Shown: piece after piece, positions 36,571 through 46,029 of the stretch
Numbering within the stretch: the stretch's first letter is position 1
How the letters are laid out: each line of letters starts with the position of its first letter
From: Rhodanobacteraceae bacterium
Lineage (GTDB): Bacteria; Pseudomonadota; Gammaproteobacteria; Xanthomonadales; Ahniellaceae
Direction: 5' to 3'
Assembly (NCBI GenBank): GCA_016708465.1
Contig: JADJFT010000006.1
Span: 248,001 to 312,000 of the forward strand
DNA: 64,000 bases
Made by a program: the position numbers and the translations under genes
Notes under the pieces: generated by a model
What the model was told of the DNA's origin: nothing
What the model saw: only the letters and a program-made list of their open reading frames with translations
Database searches by the model: none

Positions 36571-37875
36571 TCAAGGTGGGTGCGGTTTCATTGCGCTATC
36601 GACAAGCGTGACGAACGCCTCGACGCCACGGCGCAGCCCAGTTTCATCAACCGAGAACTGCGGCGAATGATTGGTCGGTGCAACTGCGGCATCGATAGCC
36701 GGTGAAGTGACGCCCAACCGGAAGAAGAACCCCGGCACGCGCTCGGCGTAGTAGGCAAAGTCCTCGGATGAGCTGATAAAGCTGGTCTCATGCACGGCAT
36801 TGCCGAAGGCGCTACCCAGTGCCGCGATAGCGCGAGCCGACAACGCGAGATCGTTGACCAGCACCGGCATACCCGGCTTGATGGTCACATCGGCAGACGC
36901 GCCAGCGCTTTCGGAAATTGAGCGAGCCGTGCGTTCCAGTCGTGCCGCAATATCGCGACGAGCCGCCGATGTGAAGGTTCGGATCGAGCCGATGAGTCGC
37001 ACTTCATCAGGGATGATGTTCTCGCGCAGCCCACCATGCACGGCGCCGAACGTGAGCACTGCAGGTGCGGTCGCGAGGTCGGTCTGGCGCGCGATGATGG
37101 TGTTTGCGCCGAGCACGATCTGGCTGGCGATATTGATTGGGTCGACGCCAAGCCAAGGCCGCCCGCCATGGGTTTGCCGGCCATGAACGACGATTTCGAA
37201 CGCATCGTAGGCGGCCATGGTTGGCCCGCTGCGCACACCGATCTCGCCGGAATGGAGATTGCTGGCGACATGCAGGCCGAACATGGCGTCGGGCGTGTGC
37301 TGATCGAATAGTCCTTCCGCCAACATTCGCGCAGCACCCCCGGTCTCGCCGTCGGGGGCGCCTTCCTCCGCGGGTTGGAAAACGAATAGAACGGTGCCGC
37401 GCAGCAGATCTCGGCGCGTGGACAACAGCTTTGCCGTGGCCAGCAGGATCGCGACATGCGCATCATGGCCACAGGCGTGCATGACCCCCGTTTCGATGCC
37501 GCGATAGGTCGTGGTCACGGTCGCGGCGAATGGCAGGCCGGCGGGCTCGGTGACCGGCAACGCATCCATATCGGCGCGTAAGGCGATCGTCGGGCCGGGT
37601 TGCCTGCCCCGCAACATGCCGACAACGCCGGTGACGGCAATTCCCTCACGCACGTCCAGGCCGAAACTGCGCAGTTCGCGCGCGACCAATGCGGCGGTTC
37701 GTGTTTCCCGATTGCCCAGTTCCGGATGCTGGTGGATGTCGCGGCGCCACGCGATCAATTGTGGCTCGATTGCATCCAGCAACTCACGGTCTAGCAGCGG
37801 CGGCGGCTGTGCGGCACCAAGGCTGGCATGGATCGCCATGGTCATCGCAAGCACTCTTATCGTATGGCGCTTCAT
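36571..37875 (-). CDS. Exported M20-family amidohydrolase (hippurate/IAA-amino acid hydrolase type)
   Basis: The 434-residue protein starts with a signal peptide (VLAMTMAIHASLGAAQ), unusual for a group that is often cytoplasmic. The M20D features are clear: WRRDIHQHPELGNRETRTAA, ALRADMDALPVTE, GVMHACGHDAHVAILLATAK with metal ligands, VFQPAEEGAPDGETGGAARM and FGLHVASNLHSGEIGVRSG. The end SSEDFAYYAERVPGFFFRLG carries the last metal ligand region. Enzymes of this group release amino acids from N-acyl conjugates. The substrate is not predictable. It has no partner gene; the frame is intact. Confidence 0.9.
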   Translation of the reverse strand: MKRHTIRVLAMTMAIHASLGAAQPPPLLDRELLDAIEPQLIAWRRDIHQHPELGNRETRTAALVARELRSFGLDVREGIAVTGVVGMLRGRQPGPTIALRADMDALPVTEPAGLPFAATVTTTYRGIETGVMHACGHDAHVAILLATAKLLSTRRDLLRGTVLFVFQPAEEGAPDGETGGAARMLAEGLFDQHTPDAMFGLHVASNLHSGEIGVRSGPTMAAYDAFEIVVHGRQTHGGRPWLGVDPINIASQIVLGANTIIARQTDLATAPAVLTFGAVHGGLRENIIPDEVRLIGSIRTFTSAARRDIAARLERTARSISESAGASADVTIKPGMPVLVNDLALSARAIAALGSAFGNAVHETSFISSSEDFAYYAERVPGFFFRLGVTSPAIDAAVAPTNHSPQFSVDETGLRRGVEAFVTLVDSAMKPHPP

Positions 37876-37981
37876 GCCCGTTGCCGCGCGCCGATCACGA
37901 TGCCGATCACGGCAACAAGTTTCGTTCGGTCCATTGCTGCACGCCTCGGTGGAATGGGGCGAGCGTCACTGATCCATGCAA

Positions 37982-39616
37982 CTACTGCAACTTCGAACCA
38001 CGTAGCGACAGCAAATGCGTTGGTGCAGCAAAAGTGTCGCTGCGCGCCGCACTCCAGAACACCTTGAACACCGGGTGCTCGGGCGTGCCGTCGCGCAGTT
38101 CACCCGGTTTGGCCCAGACATGCAGTGCGGCGAGCGAGCGCACCTCGGTCGATGAGATGCGCCGGATCACGTGTTCTGGCCCAAGTTCACACGGATGTTC
38201 GAGGCCGGCGGCGGCGATCAATTCACGCAAGGCTTTCAGCGTGTTCAGATGAAACTGGTAGACGCGTTCGGCCTTGTCCGGCACAACCAATGCGCGCTGG
38301 CGCAACGCGTCTTGTGTGGTCACGCCGGTCGGACAGCGGCCGGTATGGCAGCTTTGTGCCTGGATGCAGCCGAGCGCGAACATGAATCCTCGGGCGGAGT
38401 TGCAGAAATCGGCACCGAGTGCGAGCGTGCGCGCGATGTCGAAGGCCGTGACGATCTTGCCGCTGGCGCCGAGCCGCACGCGATCGCGCAGCCCGAGCCC
38501 GACCAACGTGTTGTGCACCAACATCAGTGCTTCGCGTAGTGGGGCGCCAACATGGTCGGTGAACTCAAGCGGCGCCGCGCCGGTACCGCCTTCGCCACCG
38601 TCAACGACGATGAAGTCCGGCAATAACCCGGTTTCCTGCATTGCCTTGGCAATGCCGAACCATTCCCACGGATGGCCGATGGCGAGCTTGAACCCGGTTG
38701 GCTTTCCGCCGGACAACTCGCGCAGTTCGGCGACGAATTCGAGCAATCCACGCGGCGTCGAGAATGCCGAATGTCGTGCCGGCGAGAGGCAGTCGACACC
38801 GACCGGCACGCCGCGCGCCTCAGCGATTTCTGGCGTCACCTTGGCACCCGGTAGCACGCCGCCGTGGCCCGGCTTGGCGCCCTGCGACAGCTTCACCTCG
38901 ATCATTTTTACGGCATCAAACGCTGCGTTCTCGCGAAAGCGTTCGCGTGAGAACGAGCCGTCGTCATTGCGACAGCCGAAGTAACCGCTACCGAGTTCCC
39001 AGACCAAATCACCGCCCATCTCACGGTGGTAGCGCGAAATCGAGCCTTCACCGGTGTCGTGATGGAAGCCGCCGCGTTGTGCACCCGCATTCAATGCGCG
39101 GATGGCGTTCGCGCTGAGTGCGCCGAAACTCATCGCCGAAATATTGAACACGCTCGCCGAATAGGGTTTGCTGCAGCGCTCACCACCGATGGCGATACGG
39201 AAATCGTGGGTTGCTGGGTCAGTCGGTGCAATCGAATGATTGATCCATTCGTATTGTGCCGCATAGACATCCAACTGCGTCCCGAACGGGCGCTTGTCGA
39301 CCTCGTTTTTTGCACGCTGATAGACGATCGACCGCTGCGCCCGCGAAAACGGTAGTTCTTCGGTGTCGTCCTCCAGCAAGTATTGGCGGATTTCCGGACG
39401 AATGCGCTCGAAGAAAAACCGGAAGTGCGAGAGCAGCGGATAGTTGCGACGAATCGCCTGACGGGTTTGCGTGATGTCGCGTACGCCAACCAGTACCAGC
39501 GCCGCAAATCCGGCGAAGGCGAACCACCATGATGGTGCGACGACGAGCGCGGCCCATAGGCTGACCGCACTGGAAACGCAGACGATCGCAAAGGCGAAGT
39601 AACGCGAAGGCAGCAT
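37982..39616 (-). CDS. Membrane-anchored GltS-domain (glutamate synthase-like) FMN protein
   Basis: ATG 39616 is chosen for GGAG upstream; the frame extends 15 codons further. Two hydrophobic segments open the protein (FAIVCVSSAVSLWAALVV and WWFAFAGFAALVLVG). The rest is the FMN-binding glutamate synthase domain: SMSFGALSANAIRALNAGA-like (AMSFGALSA), LSQGAKPGHGGVLPGAKVTP, DFIVVDGGEGGTGAAPLEF and LALGADFCNSARGFMFALGC. The iron-sulfur cysteines are in CIQAQSCHTGRCPTGVTTQ. It lacks the glutaminase half of GltB, as in the stand-alone GltB2-like family whose role is unsettled. Intact, 544 residues. Confidence 0.88.
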   Translation of the reverse strand: MLPSRYFAFAIVCVSSAVSLWAALVVAPSWWFAFAGFAALVLVGVRDITQTRQAIRRNYPLLSHFRFFFERIRPEIRQYLLEDDTEELPFSRAQRSIVYQRAKNEVDKRPFGTQLDVYAAQYEWINHSIAPTDPATHDFRIAIGGERCSKPYSASVFNISAMSFGALSANAIRALNAGAQRGGFHHDTGEGSISRYHREMGGDLVWELGSGYFGCRNDDGSFSRERFRENAAFDAVKMIEVKLSQGAKPGHGGVLPGAKVTPEIAEARGVPVGVDCLSPARHSAFSTPRGLLEFVAELRELSGGKPTGFKLAIGHPWEWFGIAKAMQETGLLPDFIVVDGGEGGTGAAPLEFTDHVGAPLREALMLVHNTLVGLGLRDRVRLGASGKIVTAFDIARTLALGADFCNSARGFMFALGCIQAQSCHTGRCPTGVTTQDALRQRALVVPDKAERVYQFHLNTLKALRELIAAAGLEHPCELGPEHVIRRISSTEVRSLAALHVWAKPGELRDGTPEHPVFKVFWSAARSDTFAAPTHLLSLRGSKLQ

Positions 39617-39678
39617 CGACAACTCCACAGTAACGAAGTCTGCACAATTTACGTCAATCAAGACGCCGCGGCGACCTT

Positions 39679-40716
39679 TCAGGCGCGCGTTGCGAACACG
39701 GTGATTTCCTCACGGTCGTGATACAGCTGCTTCGCACGCAAGTCGAGTTCGAACGGCACGTCCGCACGCATCGCCGCGAAACACCGCTGCACTTCTGGCC
39801 AGCGCTTCTTCATCGGCAGCTTAAGGTTGAAGATCGTTCGCCGGCACCACCCTTCACGCAACCAAGTCGCCATCCGCTCCGCGACCTTGATCGGCTGTTC
39901 GACCATGTCGCAGACCATCCACTCAACCGCCTTGTTCGGCTGGTAGCGGAAACCGTCGGCGCGCAGGTGGTCAACGATGCCGGTGGCCATCAGTGATTCC
40001 GCCATCGCGCCATTGTCGACCGCGATCGTGCGGATCGAGCGCCGTGTGAATTGGTAGGTCCAACCGCCTGGGCAAGCGCCAAGATCGATGGCGGTCATGC
40101 CTGCTTGCAACCAGCGTTCGCGTTCTTCATTGTCGAGCAGAACCAGAAAGGCTTCTTCGAGCTTGAGTGTCGATCGGCTGGGTGCTTCCGAGGGAAAGCG
40201 CAGCCGTGGGATGCCGCCTTTCCACGGTGCCGTCTCGGCATGCGTTGCAATCGACACATCGATGTGAGTGCCGCTGTGAGCAAACAGATGCAAGCGATGC
40301 GTACTGCGGGCGTCGAAACGCTTCTCGCGCTTCAATGCCGTCGCCATCGCCGATTCGAAGCTGCGTGCGAAACCACGCAGTTGTTCACCATCAGGACTAT
40401 CCGCGGTCTCCACCCAGACATCGCTCAGCATCACGCCCGAGGCTTTCGCCTCCGCAAGGATCGGCCCGACCCGATCCTTGGTGTCGAGTGCATCAAATGA
40501 CACGCGCACCGGCAGCAATTGCCGCACGAAAATCAATTCGCCGACACGAAGCTTGCGTTGCGGTGCGTCATGCACATGCAGCACGACGAACCCACAGTCG
40601 CGACGAGTTTGCGCATAACCGCTACCACCCCGCGCGGCGAGCTCGTGTTCCAGTTCCTGCGCACATTCGGGTTCGAAGCCGGTGCGGGTGAGGGCGATCA
40701 GGCGAACGTCGGCCAT
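39679..40716 (-). CDS. rlmM: 23S rRNA (cytidine-2498 2'-O) methyltransferase
   Basis: RlmM methylates C2498 in the peptidyl transferase centre. The 345-residue protein has an N-terminal THUMP-like domain (LIALTRTGFEPECAQELEHE) and a Rossmann domain with TAIDLGACPGGWTYQFTRR. ADGFRYQPNKAVEWMVCDMV and LKLPMKKRWPEVQRC follow, with the K-D-K-type catalytic set of 2'-O-methyltransferases. The C-terminal AKQLYHDREEITVFATR is typical. The deaminase gene upstream ends seven bases before nothing else intervenes, so both may share a transcript. Confidence 0.93.
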   Translation of the reverse strand: MADVRLIALTRTGFEPECAQELEHELAARGGSGYAQTRRDCGFVVLHVHDAPQRKLRVGELIFVRQLLPVRVSFDALDTKDRVGPILAEAKASGVMLSDVWVETADSPDGEQLRGFARSFESAMATALKREKRFDARSTHRLHLFAHSGTHIDVSIATHAETAPWKGGIPRLRFPSEAPSRSTLKLEEAFLVLLDNEERERWLQAGMTAIDLGACPGGWTYQFTRRSIRTIAVDNGAMAESLMATGIVDHLRADGFRYQPNKAVEWMVCDMVEQPIKVAERMATWLREGWCRRTIFNLKLPMKKRWPEVQRCFAAMRADVPFELDLRAKQLYHDREEITVFATRA

Positions 40717-40723
40717 GGTTGTC

Positions 40724-41284
40724 TCAGTAATTCGTTCCGCCGTTGGCGCTGTAAAACGCCAGCACGTCGCGGCATTCGTCGCGCAAGATGTCGCGCTTCA
40801 CCATGACGCCACGCCGTTCCAGTTCGCCGATCCAGTCGGCTGGCAGCGGGCCTTCGTCGAACTCGGTTAGCGCCATTACATCTTCGGCACGAGCGCCGAT
40901 GTGCATCTCGTTGATGCCGGCCCAAAAGCTGGCGCCGTAACACTGGCAACAGGGCTGGGCGGAAGTGACGAGCACGTAGCGACCACCATCTTCGTTGAGT
41001 CGAAAGCGCTGCAGGCGTTGCTGTGCGGTCAGGAAGGCCATGATCTCGGCGTGCGCCAGCGAACAGTTTTGCGGCATCACCCGGTTTACGCCGACGCTGA
41101 TCAGGCGGCCGTCACCATCAAAGATCGCGGCACCAAAGGGACCGCCAGTGCCGAGTTCGACATTCTTGCGGGCGAGCCCGGCGACGAAACGCATGCGTGC
41201 GTCATCGTCCTCGAAGCGCGCCAACGGATCGATGTCGGACGACACCCACGCAGGCAGTGTCAGGTGGACTTGGGCGTAGATCAT
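40724..41284 (-). CDS. Nucleoside/guanine deaminase-like protein
   Basis: From ATG 41284 (AAGGAA upstream) 186 residues show the cytidine-deaminase fold. The zinc site comprises HAEIMAFL (His and catalytic Glu) and SAQPCCQCYGASFWAGI, an expanded PCxxC motif. GGPFGAAIFDGDGRLISVGV forms the nucleotide-side strand. This layout resembles the GuaD/TadA-like nucleoside deaminases rather than riboflavin or CMP deaminases. The substrate is uncertain. It is followed after seven bases by rlmM on the same strand. Confidence 0.8.
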   Translation of the reverse strand: MIYAQVHLTLPAWVSSDIDPLARFEDDDARMRFVAGLARKNVELGTGGPFGAAIFDGDGRLISVGVNRVMPQNCSLAHAEIMAFLTAQQRLQRFRLNEDGGRYVLVTSAQPCCQCYGASFWAGINEMHIGARAEDVMALTEFDEGPLPADWIGELERRGVMVKRDILRDECRDVLAFYSANGGTNY

Positions 41285-41306
41285 TCGGCGTTCCTTCGGT
41301 TTCGCG

Positions 41307-41622
41307 CTATTGGATTGAACGTGCAGCGTCGCTCGATACACATTGGTTGTCGACGCAGCGGCAAGTGTGGATATCCGGTGAACCGCAGATGCTCATCCGG
41401 CCTTCCCGTTCACAAGCCGCTTTCACACCGACAGGATCCGGCGGATGTGCGACGTTCACATTGCAGGTATTCGCCGCAGCAGTTGCCGACGTTCTTGACC
41501 GCGCAATCCGCATCCACGGCACATGCCGTTGCTGAAGCCGGCTCGGTCATGGTGACGGCATTCGGTGTCGAACAGCCGACGAACGCCATAAGTACGAGGC
41601 ACAACATCAGGATACGCATCAT
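41307..41622 (-). CDS. Small Cys-rich lipoprotein (one frameshift)
   Basis: From ATG 41622 (or the following ATG) a lipoprotein signal is seen (MLCLVLMAFVGCS). The mature part reads ACAVDADCAVKNVGNCCGEY in this frame up to about 41465. It then continues in another frame as VNVAHPPDPVGVKAACEREG, MSICGSPDIHTCRCVDNQC to a stop at 41307-41309. Joined, it has about eleven cysteines in a pattern like the eight-cysteine-cluster domains of small secreted proteins (C-x-DC...NCCG...C...C.C...C). An outer-membrane location is likely. Function unknown. Confidence 0.6.
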
Positions 41623-41831
41623 TGTGCCCCTTCATCGATGACACACAGGATCGCATGATCGCTGCGTCTCAGTGCAACAAGATTCACCGGCCCATCGCCG
41701 CGAACAGTAGTGCTGCACTGATGCGCGCAGCGACGAATATCGTGCGGCCAGAACCATCGTTGCAACCGGAGTGTTGTCGCCAATTTCGCCGATCGCGGCC
41801 GCCAAGGTTGAGCGAAGCGGTGCTTCCACGC

Positions 41832-43553
41832 CTACTTAGCCGCCTTGGCCCAGGAATCGCGGAGCGTGCAGATGCGATTGAAGACCGGTTGGTCGGCACG
41901 ATGGTCGACGCGGTCGGCGACGAAATAACCGAGGCGTTCGAACTGCAACCGTGTCTCTGCCGCGACCCGCGCGAGCGAAGTTTCCAGTTGCGCGTTAACG
42001 ACACGTACCGAGTTCGGGTTCAAGTGATCGCGATAGGTCTTGCCGTCGTTGTCATCGTCCGGATCGGCGACGGTGAACAGGCGGTCGTACAAACGCACTT
42101 CGGCGCTGAGCGCATGTTTCGCGCTAACCCAGTGGATCGTGCCTTTCACTTTGCGATCAGCACCGGACATGCCGTGGCGCGTTGACCCGTCGAGGGTGCA
42201 ATGCACCTCAGTGACGACATCATTCGAATTCTTGACGACATGCTCACACTTCACGATGCCGACACCACGCAAGCGCACTTCGCCGCCCGGAACCATCCGG
42301 TGATAACCCTTCGGTGGCACTTCCATGAAGTCCTCCCGCTCGATCCATAGTTCACGCGAAAACGGCACCGAACGCGTGCCGCGCGACTCGTCCTTCGGAT
42401 GATTTGCCATGGTCAGCGACTCTTCGTGCGAATCGGCGAGATTGACGATCACCACCTTCAGCGGATCAATCACCGCCATACGCCGTTCGGCACGCACGTC
42501 GAGATCATTGCGCACCTCATTTTCGAGCAGCGAGAACTCGAGTACCGATTCCTGTTTGGTCACGCCAGCATTGCGAATGAAGTTGCGAATGGCATCGGCG
42601 GGTGAACCCACGGCGGCGAATGCCACGCAAGGGGTCGGCATCCGCGGATCATCCCAGCCGTTCACGTGATTGCCCGTGACGAGCGTGAGCAGCTTGCGCT
42701 TGCTCATCACCAGAAAATCCAGGTTCAGACGCGAGAACTCGATCTGGCGTGGGCGCGACGGCTTGAGTCCGAGTCGATCAAGCTCGTCGGCAAGTTCCGG
42801 CATGGCCCAAACCGGCAACTGGTCGAGGCACCAGTCATAGAGTGGACGATGATCTTCGAACTCAAGCGTGCACAAGGAATGGGTGATGCCCTCGACCGCG
42901 TCCGAGATCACATGCGCAAAGTCGTACATCGGATAGATGCACCAGGCATCGCCAGTATTTTGATGGTCGACTTTGCGGATGCGATACAGCGCCGGGTCGC
43001 GCAGGTTGATGTTGCCCGACGACATGTCGATCTTCGCGCGCAACGTGTGCGAGCCGTCGGCGAACTCACCCGCTTTCATGCGTGCGAATAAGTCGAGATT
43101 CTCGGCGACCGGTCGATCGCGAAACGGGCTATTGCGTCCGGGTTGCGTCAAGGTGCCGCGATGTTCGCGTACTTCTTCAGCGCTGAGGTCGCAGACAAAA
43201 GCAACGCCATCGCGAATGAGCTTCAGCGCACAGCGATAGATCAGTTCGAAGTAGTCGGAAGCATGGCGCAGTTCAGCCCAGTGAAAGCCGAGCCATTGCA
43301 CGTCCTCTTGAATCGCGGTGACGTATTCCGGGTCTTCCTTGGCCGGATTGGTGTCATCGAAACGCAGGTTGCAGCGACCGTTGAATTCTGCGGCGATGCC
43401 GAAATTCAAACAGATCGACTTGGCGTGACCGATGTGCAGATAGCCGTTTGGTTCGGGCGGGAAGCGCGTCGCGATTCCGGCATGCTTGCCGTGGGCGAGG
43501 TCGTCGATGACGATTTGGCGGATGAAGTGGTTTGGGGTCGGCGTGTCGCTCAT
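41832..43553 (-). CDS. glnS: Glutaminyl-tRNA synthetase
   Basis: GlnS charges tRNA-Gln. The class-I signature is RFPPEPNGYLHIGHAKSICL near residue 40, and the KMSKS-like loop is LDFLVMSKRKLLTLV. FDDTNPAKEDPEYV and DWCLDQLPV are typical of GlnS. The C-terminal beta-barrel anticodon domain runs from about residue 340 (DPLKVVIVNL) to 560. Start ATG 43553 is preferred over an upstream codon at 43571. The frame is intact over 573 residues. No nearby gene is clearly cotranscribed. Confidence 0.96.
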   Translation of the reverse strand: MSDTPTPNHFIRQIVIDDLAHGKHAGIATRFPPEPNGYLHIGHAKSICLNFGIAAEFNGRCNLRFDDTNPAKEDPEYVTAIQEDVQWLGFHWAELRHASDYFELIYRCALKLIRDGVAFVCDLSAEEVREHRGTLTQPGRNSPFRDRPVAENLDLFARMKAGEFADGSHTLRAKIDMSSGNINLRDPALYRIRKVDHQNTGDAWCIYPMYDFAHVISDAVEGITHSLCTLEFEDHRPLYDWCLDQLPVWAMPELADELDRLGLKPSRPRQIEFSRLNLDFLVMSKRKLLTLVTGNHVNGWDDPRMPTPCVAFAAVGSPADAIRNFIRNAGVTKQESVLEFSLLENEVRNDLDVRAERRMAVIDPLKVVIVNLADSHEESLTMANHPKDESRGTRSVPFSRELWIEREDFMEVPPKGYHRMVPGGEVRLRGVGIVKCEHVVKNSNDVVTEVHCTLDGSTRHGMSGADRKVKGTIHWVSAKHALSAEVRLYDRLFTVADPDDDNDGKTYRDHLNPNSVRVVNAQLETSLARVAAETRLQFERLGYFVADRVDHRADQPVFNRICTLRDSWAKAAK

Positions 43554-43606
43554 GGATCGCTGTTCGGTCAAGTCAAGACCGCAAGTTTAGCCGATGCAGC
43601 GCAACC

Positions 43607-44031
43607 TCAGTGGCCGCGACTGCGCTTGCGTCGGAGCCTCAACCGCACCGGCCCGCGTACATCATGGATGTCGACTGGGTGACCAGACTGGACGATATCG
43701 ATCGCGCCTTGATCGGCCATCTTGGCGGCGACGTCGCGCACCGAGCGCATCAGGTCGCGCCATTCGATATTGAGTTCGCTACCGAGGATACGCGCGGCCT
43801 CGCTCGGGCAGATGGTCGCGCCGGCCGCACGGTGTTCAAGCAGTTCCACGACGCACTCGCGGATTAACACCGCAAGCGACTCGTCGACGGGGAACTGGCG
43901 TGAAGTCACGTTGTCTTGGGCCTCGATGGCCAGCGACGGTAGCGCGGCGCTGAACCGACAATCATCAGGAATTGTTCGCAACCCCCGGTAGTGACGATGA
44001 TTTGCAGCAGCAGGCGCTCGGGCAGGAACAT
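43607..44031 (-). CDS. DUF3253 protein coupled to pyrB (one frameshift)
   Basis: A DUF3253 domain is clear at the C-terminus: SLAVLIRECVVELLEHRAAG, ATICPSEAARILGSELNIEW and MADQGAIDIVQSGHPVDIHD. In its own frame there is no good start. However, ATG 44031 overlaps the pyrB stop (TGATG) and opens MFLPERLLLQIIVTTGGCEQ and FLMIVG in another frame. One indel near 43945 would join this to ALPSLAIEAQDNVTSRQF. I therefore give one gene coupled to pyrB. If the joining is wrong, GTG 43909 is the best start for the domain alone. The function of DUF3253 is unknown; its helix-turn-helix-like pattern suggests nucleic acid contact. Confidence 0.6.
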
Positions 44032-44954
44032 CAGCAATCGGTGCCGGCGAGTGTCGCCATGACTGCCATCCGGATGGCGACGCCATTGGTGACTTGTTCG
44101 AGGATGCGTGACTGCCTGCCATCGGCAACGCTGTCAGCGATTTCCACGCCGCGATTGATCGGCCCCGGGTGCATCACGATGGCTTCGGGATGCGCACGCT
44201 GCAAGCGCGTGTCGTCGAGGCCCCAGTTGTGGAAATAGTCGGCATCCGATGCGATCAAGGCGTGTTGCATGCGCTCCTTCTGCAGACGCAGCATGATCAC
44301 CACGTCGGCATCGCGCACGGCCTCGTCAATGCGATGGTGTACGACGCATCCGGGCAAGGCATCACGACCGGGCAACAAGGCTTCCGGGCCGGCGATGCGC
44401 AACTCGCCGACGCCGAGCGCCTGCAGCGCATGGATATCCGAGCGGGCAACGCGGGAGTGGAGGACGTCGCCGATGATGGCGACGCAGCAGTTTGCAAGAT
44501 CGGGCTTATGGCGCAGGATCGTGTACGCGTCGAGCAAGCCCTGAGTGGGATGGGCATGGTTGCCATCGCCAGCATTGATGATCGATACGCCTGCAGCAGC
44601 ATGTTCGGCAAGAAAACCGGGGGTTCCGTTTTCCCGATGGCGCACGATGAATTGGTCGCAGCCCATGGCTTCGAGATTACGCAGGGTGTCGAGCAGCGTC
44701 TCACCTTTCTGAGTTGACGAGTGTTCGACATCGAACGGCACGATTTGCGCCCCGAGGCGCATTGCCGCCAGTTCGAAGCTGACGCGGGTGCGCGTCGATG
44801 GTTCGAAAAACAGGTTCACCACTGTGCGTCCGGCCAACACCTGCGGTCGACCCGGTGTGCGCAGGCGATCGGCGCGGTTGAACAGTGATTGCATCGCGTC
44901 ACCCGGCATGCCGGCGAGCGTGATCAGGTGCTGGTGTGGCAATGCGGGGCTCAT
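44031..44954 (-). CDS. pyrB: Aspartate carbamoyltransferase catalytic subunit
   Basis: PyrB condenses carbamoyl phosphate and aspartate in pyrimidine synthesis. The 307-residue protein has the carbamoyl phosphate site LFFEPSTRTRVSFELAAMRL, the second-subunit loop SSTQKGETLLDTLRN, HAHPTQGLLDAYTI and VMHPGPINRGVEI. No pyrI regulatory gene follows; the length and neighbours (ruvX upstream, as in Xanthomonas and Pseudomonas) suggest a class that works without PyrI. The gene is intact and starts seven bases after ruvX. Confidence 0.96.
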   Translation of the reverse strand: MSPALPHQHLITLAGMPGDAMQSLFNRADRLRTPGRPQVLAGRTVVNLFFEPSTRTRVSFELAAMRLGAQIVPFDVEHSSTQKGETLLDTLRNLEAMGCDQFIVRHRENGTPGFLAEHAAAGVSIINAGDGNHAHPTQGLLDAYTILRHKPDLANCCVAIIGDVLHSRVARSDIHALQALGVGELRIAGPEALLPGRDALPGCVVHHRIDEAVRDADVVIMLRLQKERMQHALIASDADYFHNWGLDDTRLQRAHPEAIVMHPGPINRGVEIADSVADGRQSRILEQVTNGVAIRMAVMATLAGTDC

Positions 44955-44961
44955 GCGGTAC

Positions 44962-45412
44962 TCATGCGGTGCTGGACTCGGCCTGCGGCTGACTCAACCA
45001 TTGTTCGACGATGCGGCGCGCGGCCTGCGCGTCCAGCATCGCGGCATCCTTGCGGCGTGCCAGACCGGCACGGCGCGCGGCGGCGAATTCGGCGTCGGCG
45101 GCGCGCGAAGTAAATCGCTCGTCGGCGAGATGCACGGGCAGGTGATAGCGATCGGCCAGCGTTTTCGCAAACGCGCGTGCGGCATGGGTCATCGGCTGCT
45201 CCTGACCGTCGCGGGCGAGCGGCAGGCCGACGATCAAGGCTTCCGGACGCCACGTTTTCAACAGCGTATCGCAGCCCGTTCCAGTCAGGGCCTTGGTCGC
45301 TGTTGCGCACTACGGCGACAGCACTGGCGGTTCCGGTGATGCGTTGTCCGACGGCGACACCGATACGACGCAGTCCGTAGTCGAAACCGAGCACGATGGT
45401 GGCCTCAGGCAT
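44962..45412 (-). CDS. ruvX: Putative pre-16S rRNA nuclease YqgF/RuvX (one frameshift)
   Basis: The RNase H-fold family has the first catalytic Asp in VLGFDYGLRRIGVAVGQR, seen right after ATG 45412. Near 45262 the frame slips and the rest follows: PEALIVGLPLARDGQEQPMT, FAKTLADRYHLPVHLADERF (second acidic site) and KDAAMLDAQAARRIVEQW with the last Asp. Restored length is about 150 residues, normal for the family. It overlaps yqgE by eight bases and precedes pyrB, the usual yqgE-ruvX-pyrB order. Confidence 0.92.
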
Positions 45413-45971
45413 GGCCAGCAGTCGCGGCAAGCAGACTGATATCGACACCCAGCAGGCGCGCCGAGGCATCCCAGCGTTTTTCGATCGGTGTCGCGAACAG
45501 AATGTCATTGTCGCGCGGTTCGGCGGTCAGCCAAGCGTTGTCGCGCATCTCCTGTTCAAGCTGGCCGGCCGACCAGCCGGCATAGCCGAGCATGACCAGG
45601 TAACGCTGCGGCCCGCGGCCGGCGGCGATGGCTTCCAGCACGTCCTTGGACGTGGTCACGATCAAGTCGTCGGCGATGCGCGCGCTCGATTCCCATGGTG
45701 TGCAGGGTTCGTGCAGCACGAAGCCGCGTTCCATCTGCACTGGCCCGCCGATCAATACGCGCTGGTCAGCAACTTCTCTGGGTGTGTGCTCGACGCCGAT
45801 CTGGCGCATCACTTCGCCGAGACGCCAATCCGACGGGCGATTCACGGTCAGCCCCATCGCGCCGTCTTCGCTGTGCTGGCAGATCAGGGTGACACCGCGC
45901 GCGAAGTTCGGATCGTCGAGCGCGGGCATTGCGATCAGAAGGTGCCGCGACAGATAGCTGGGCGTGTGCAT
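45405..45971 (-). CDS. YqgE/AlgH family protein
   Basis: The 188 residues from ATG 45971 match the UPF0301 (YqgE/AlgH) family. Clear motifs are YLSRHLLIAMPALDDPNFAR, VTLICQHSEDGAMGLTVNRP, VLIGGPVQMERGFVLHEP and YLVMLGYAGWSAGQLEQEM. The biochemical role is not known; in Pseudomonas AlgH was linked to alginate regulation. It lies between tonB and ruvX on the same strand and overlaps ruvX. Confidence 0.93.
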   Translation of the reverse strand: MHTPSYLSRHLLIAMPALDDPNFARGVTLICQHSEDGAMGLTVNRPSDWRLGEVMRQIGVEHTPREVADQRVLIGGPVQMERGFVLHEPCTPWESSARIADDLIVTTSKDVLEAIAAGRGPQRYLVMLGYAGWSAGQLEQEMRDNAWLTAEPRDNDILFATPIEKRWDASARLLGVDISLLAATAGHA

Positions 45972-46029
45972 GGTGCGATTGTAGTGGGCGCGGCGTGGTT
46001 GATGGTTACCGCCGCCAGTGACGCTGCCG

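Noticed and set aside
41623..41831. Short leftward frame between the lipoprotein gene and glnS
   Set aside because: No protein-like pattern or start signal; treated as a plain gap.
44031..44954. A regulatory pyrI gene next to pyrB
   Set aside because: The following frame is a DUF3253 protein; no zinc-binding PyrI pattern is present.
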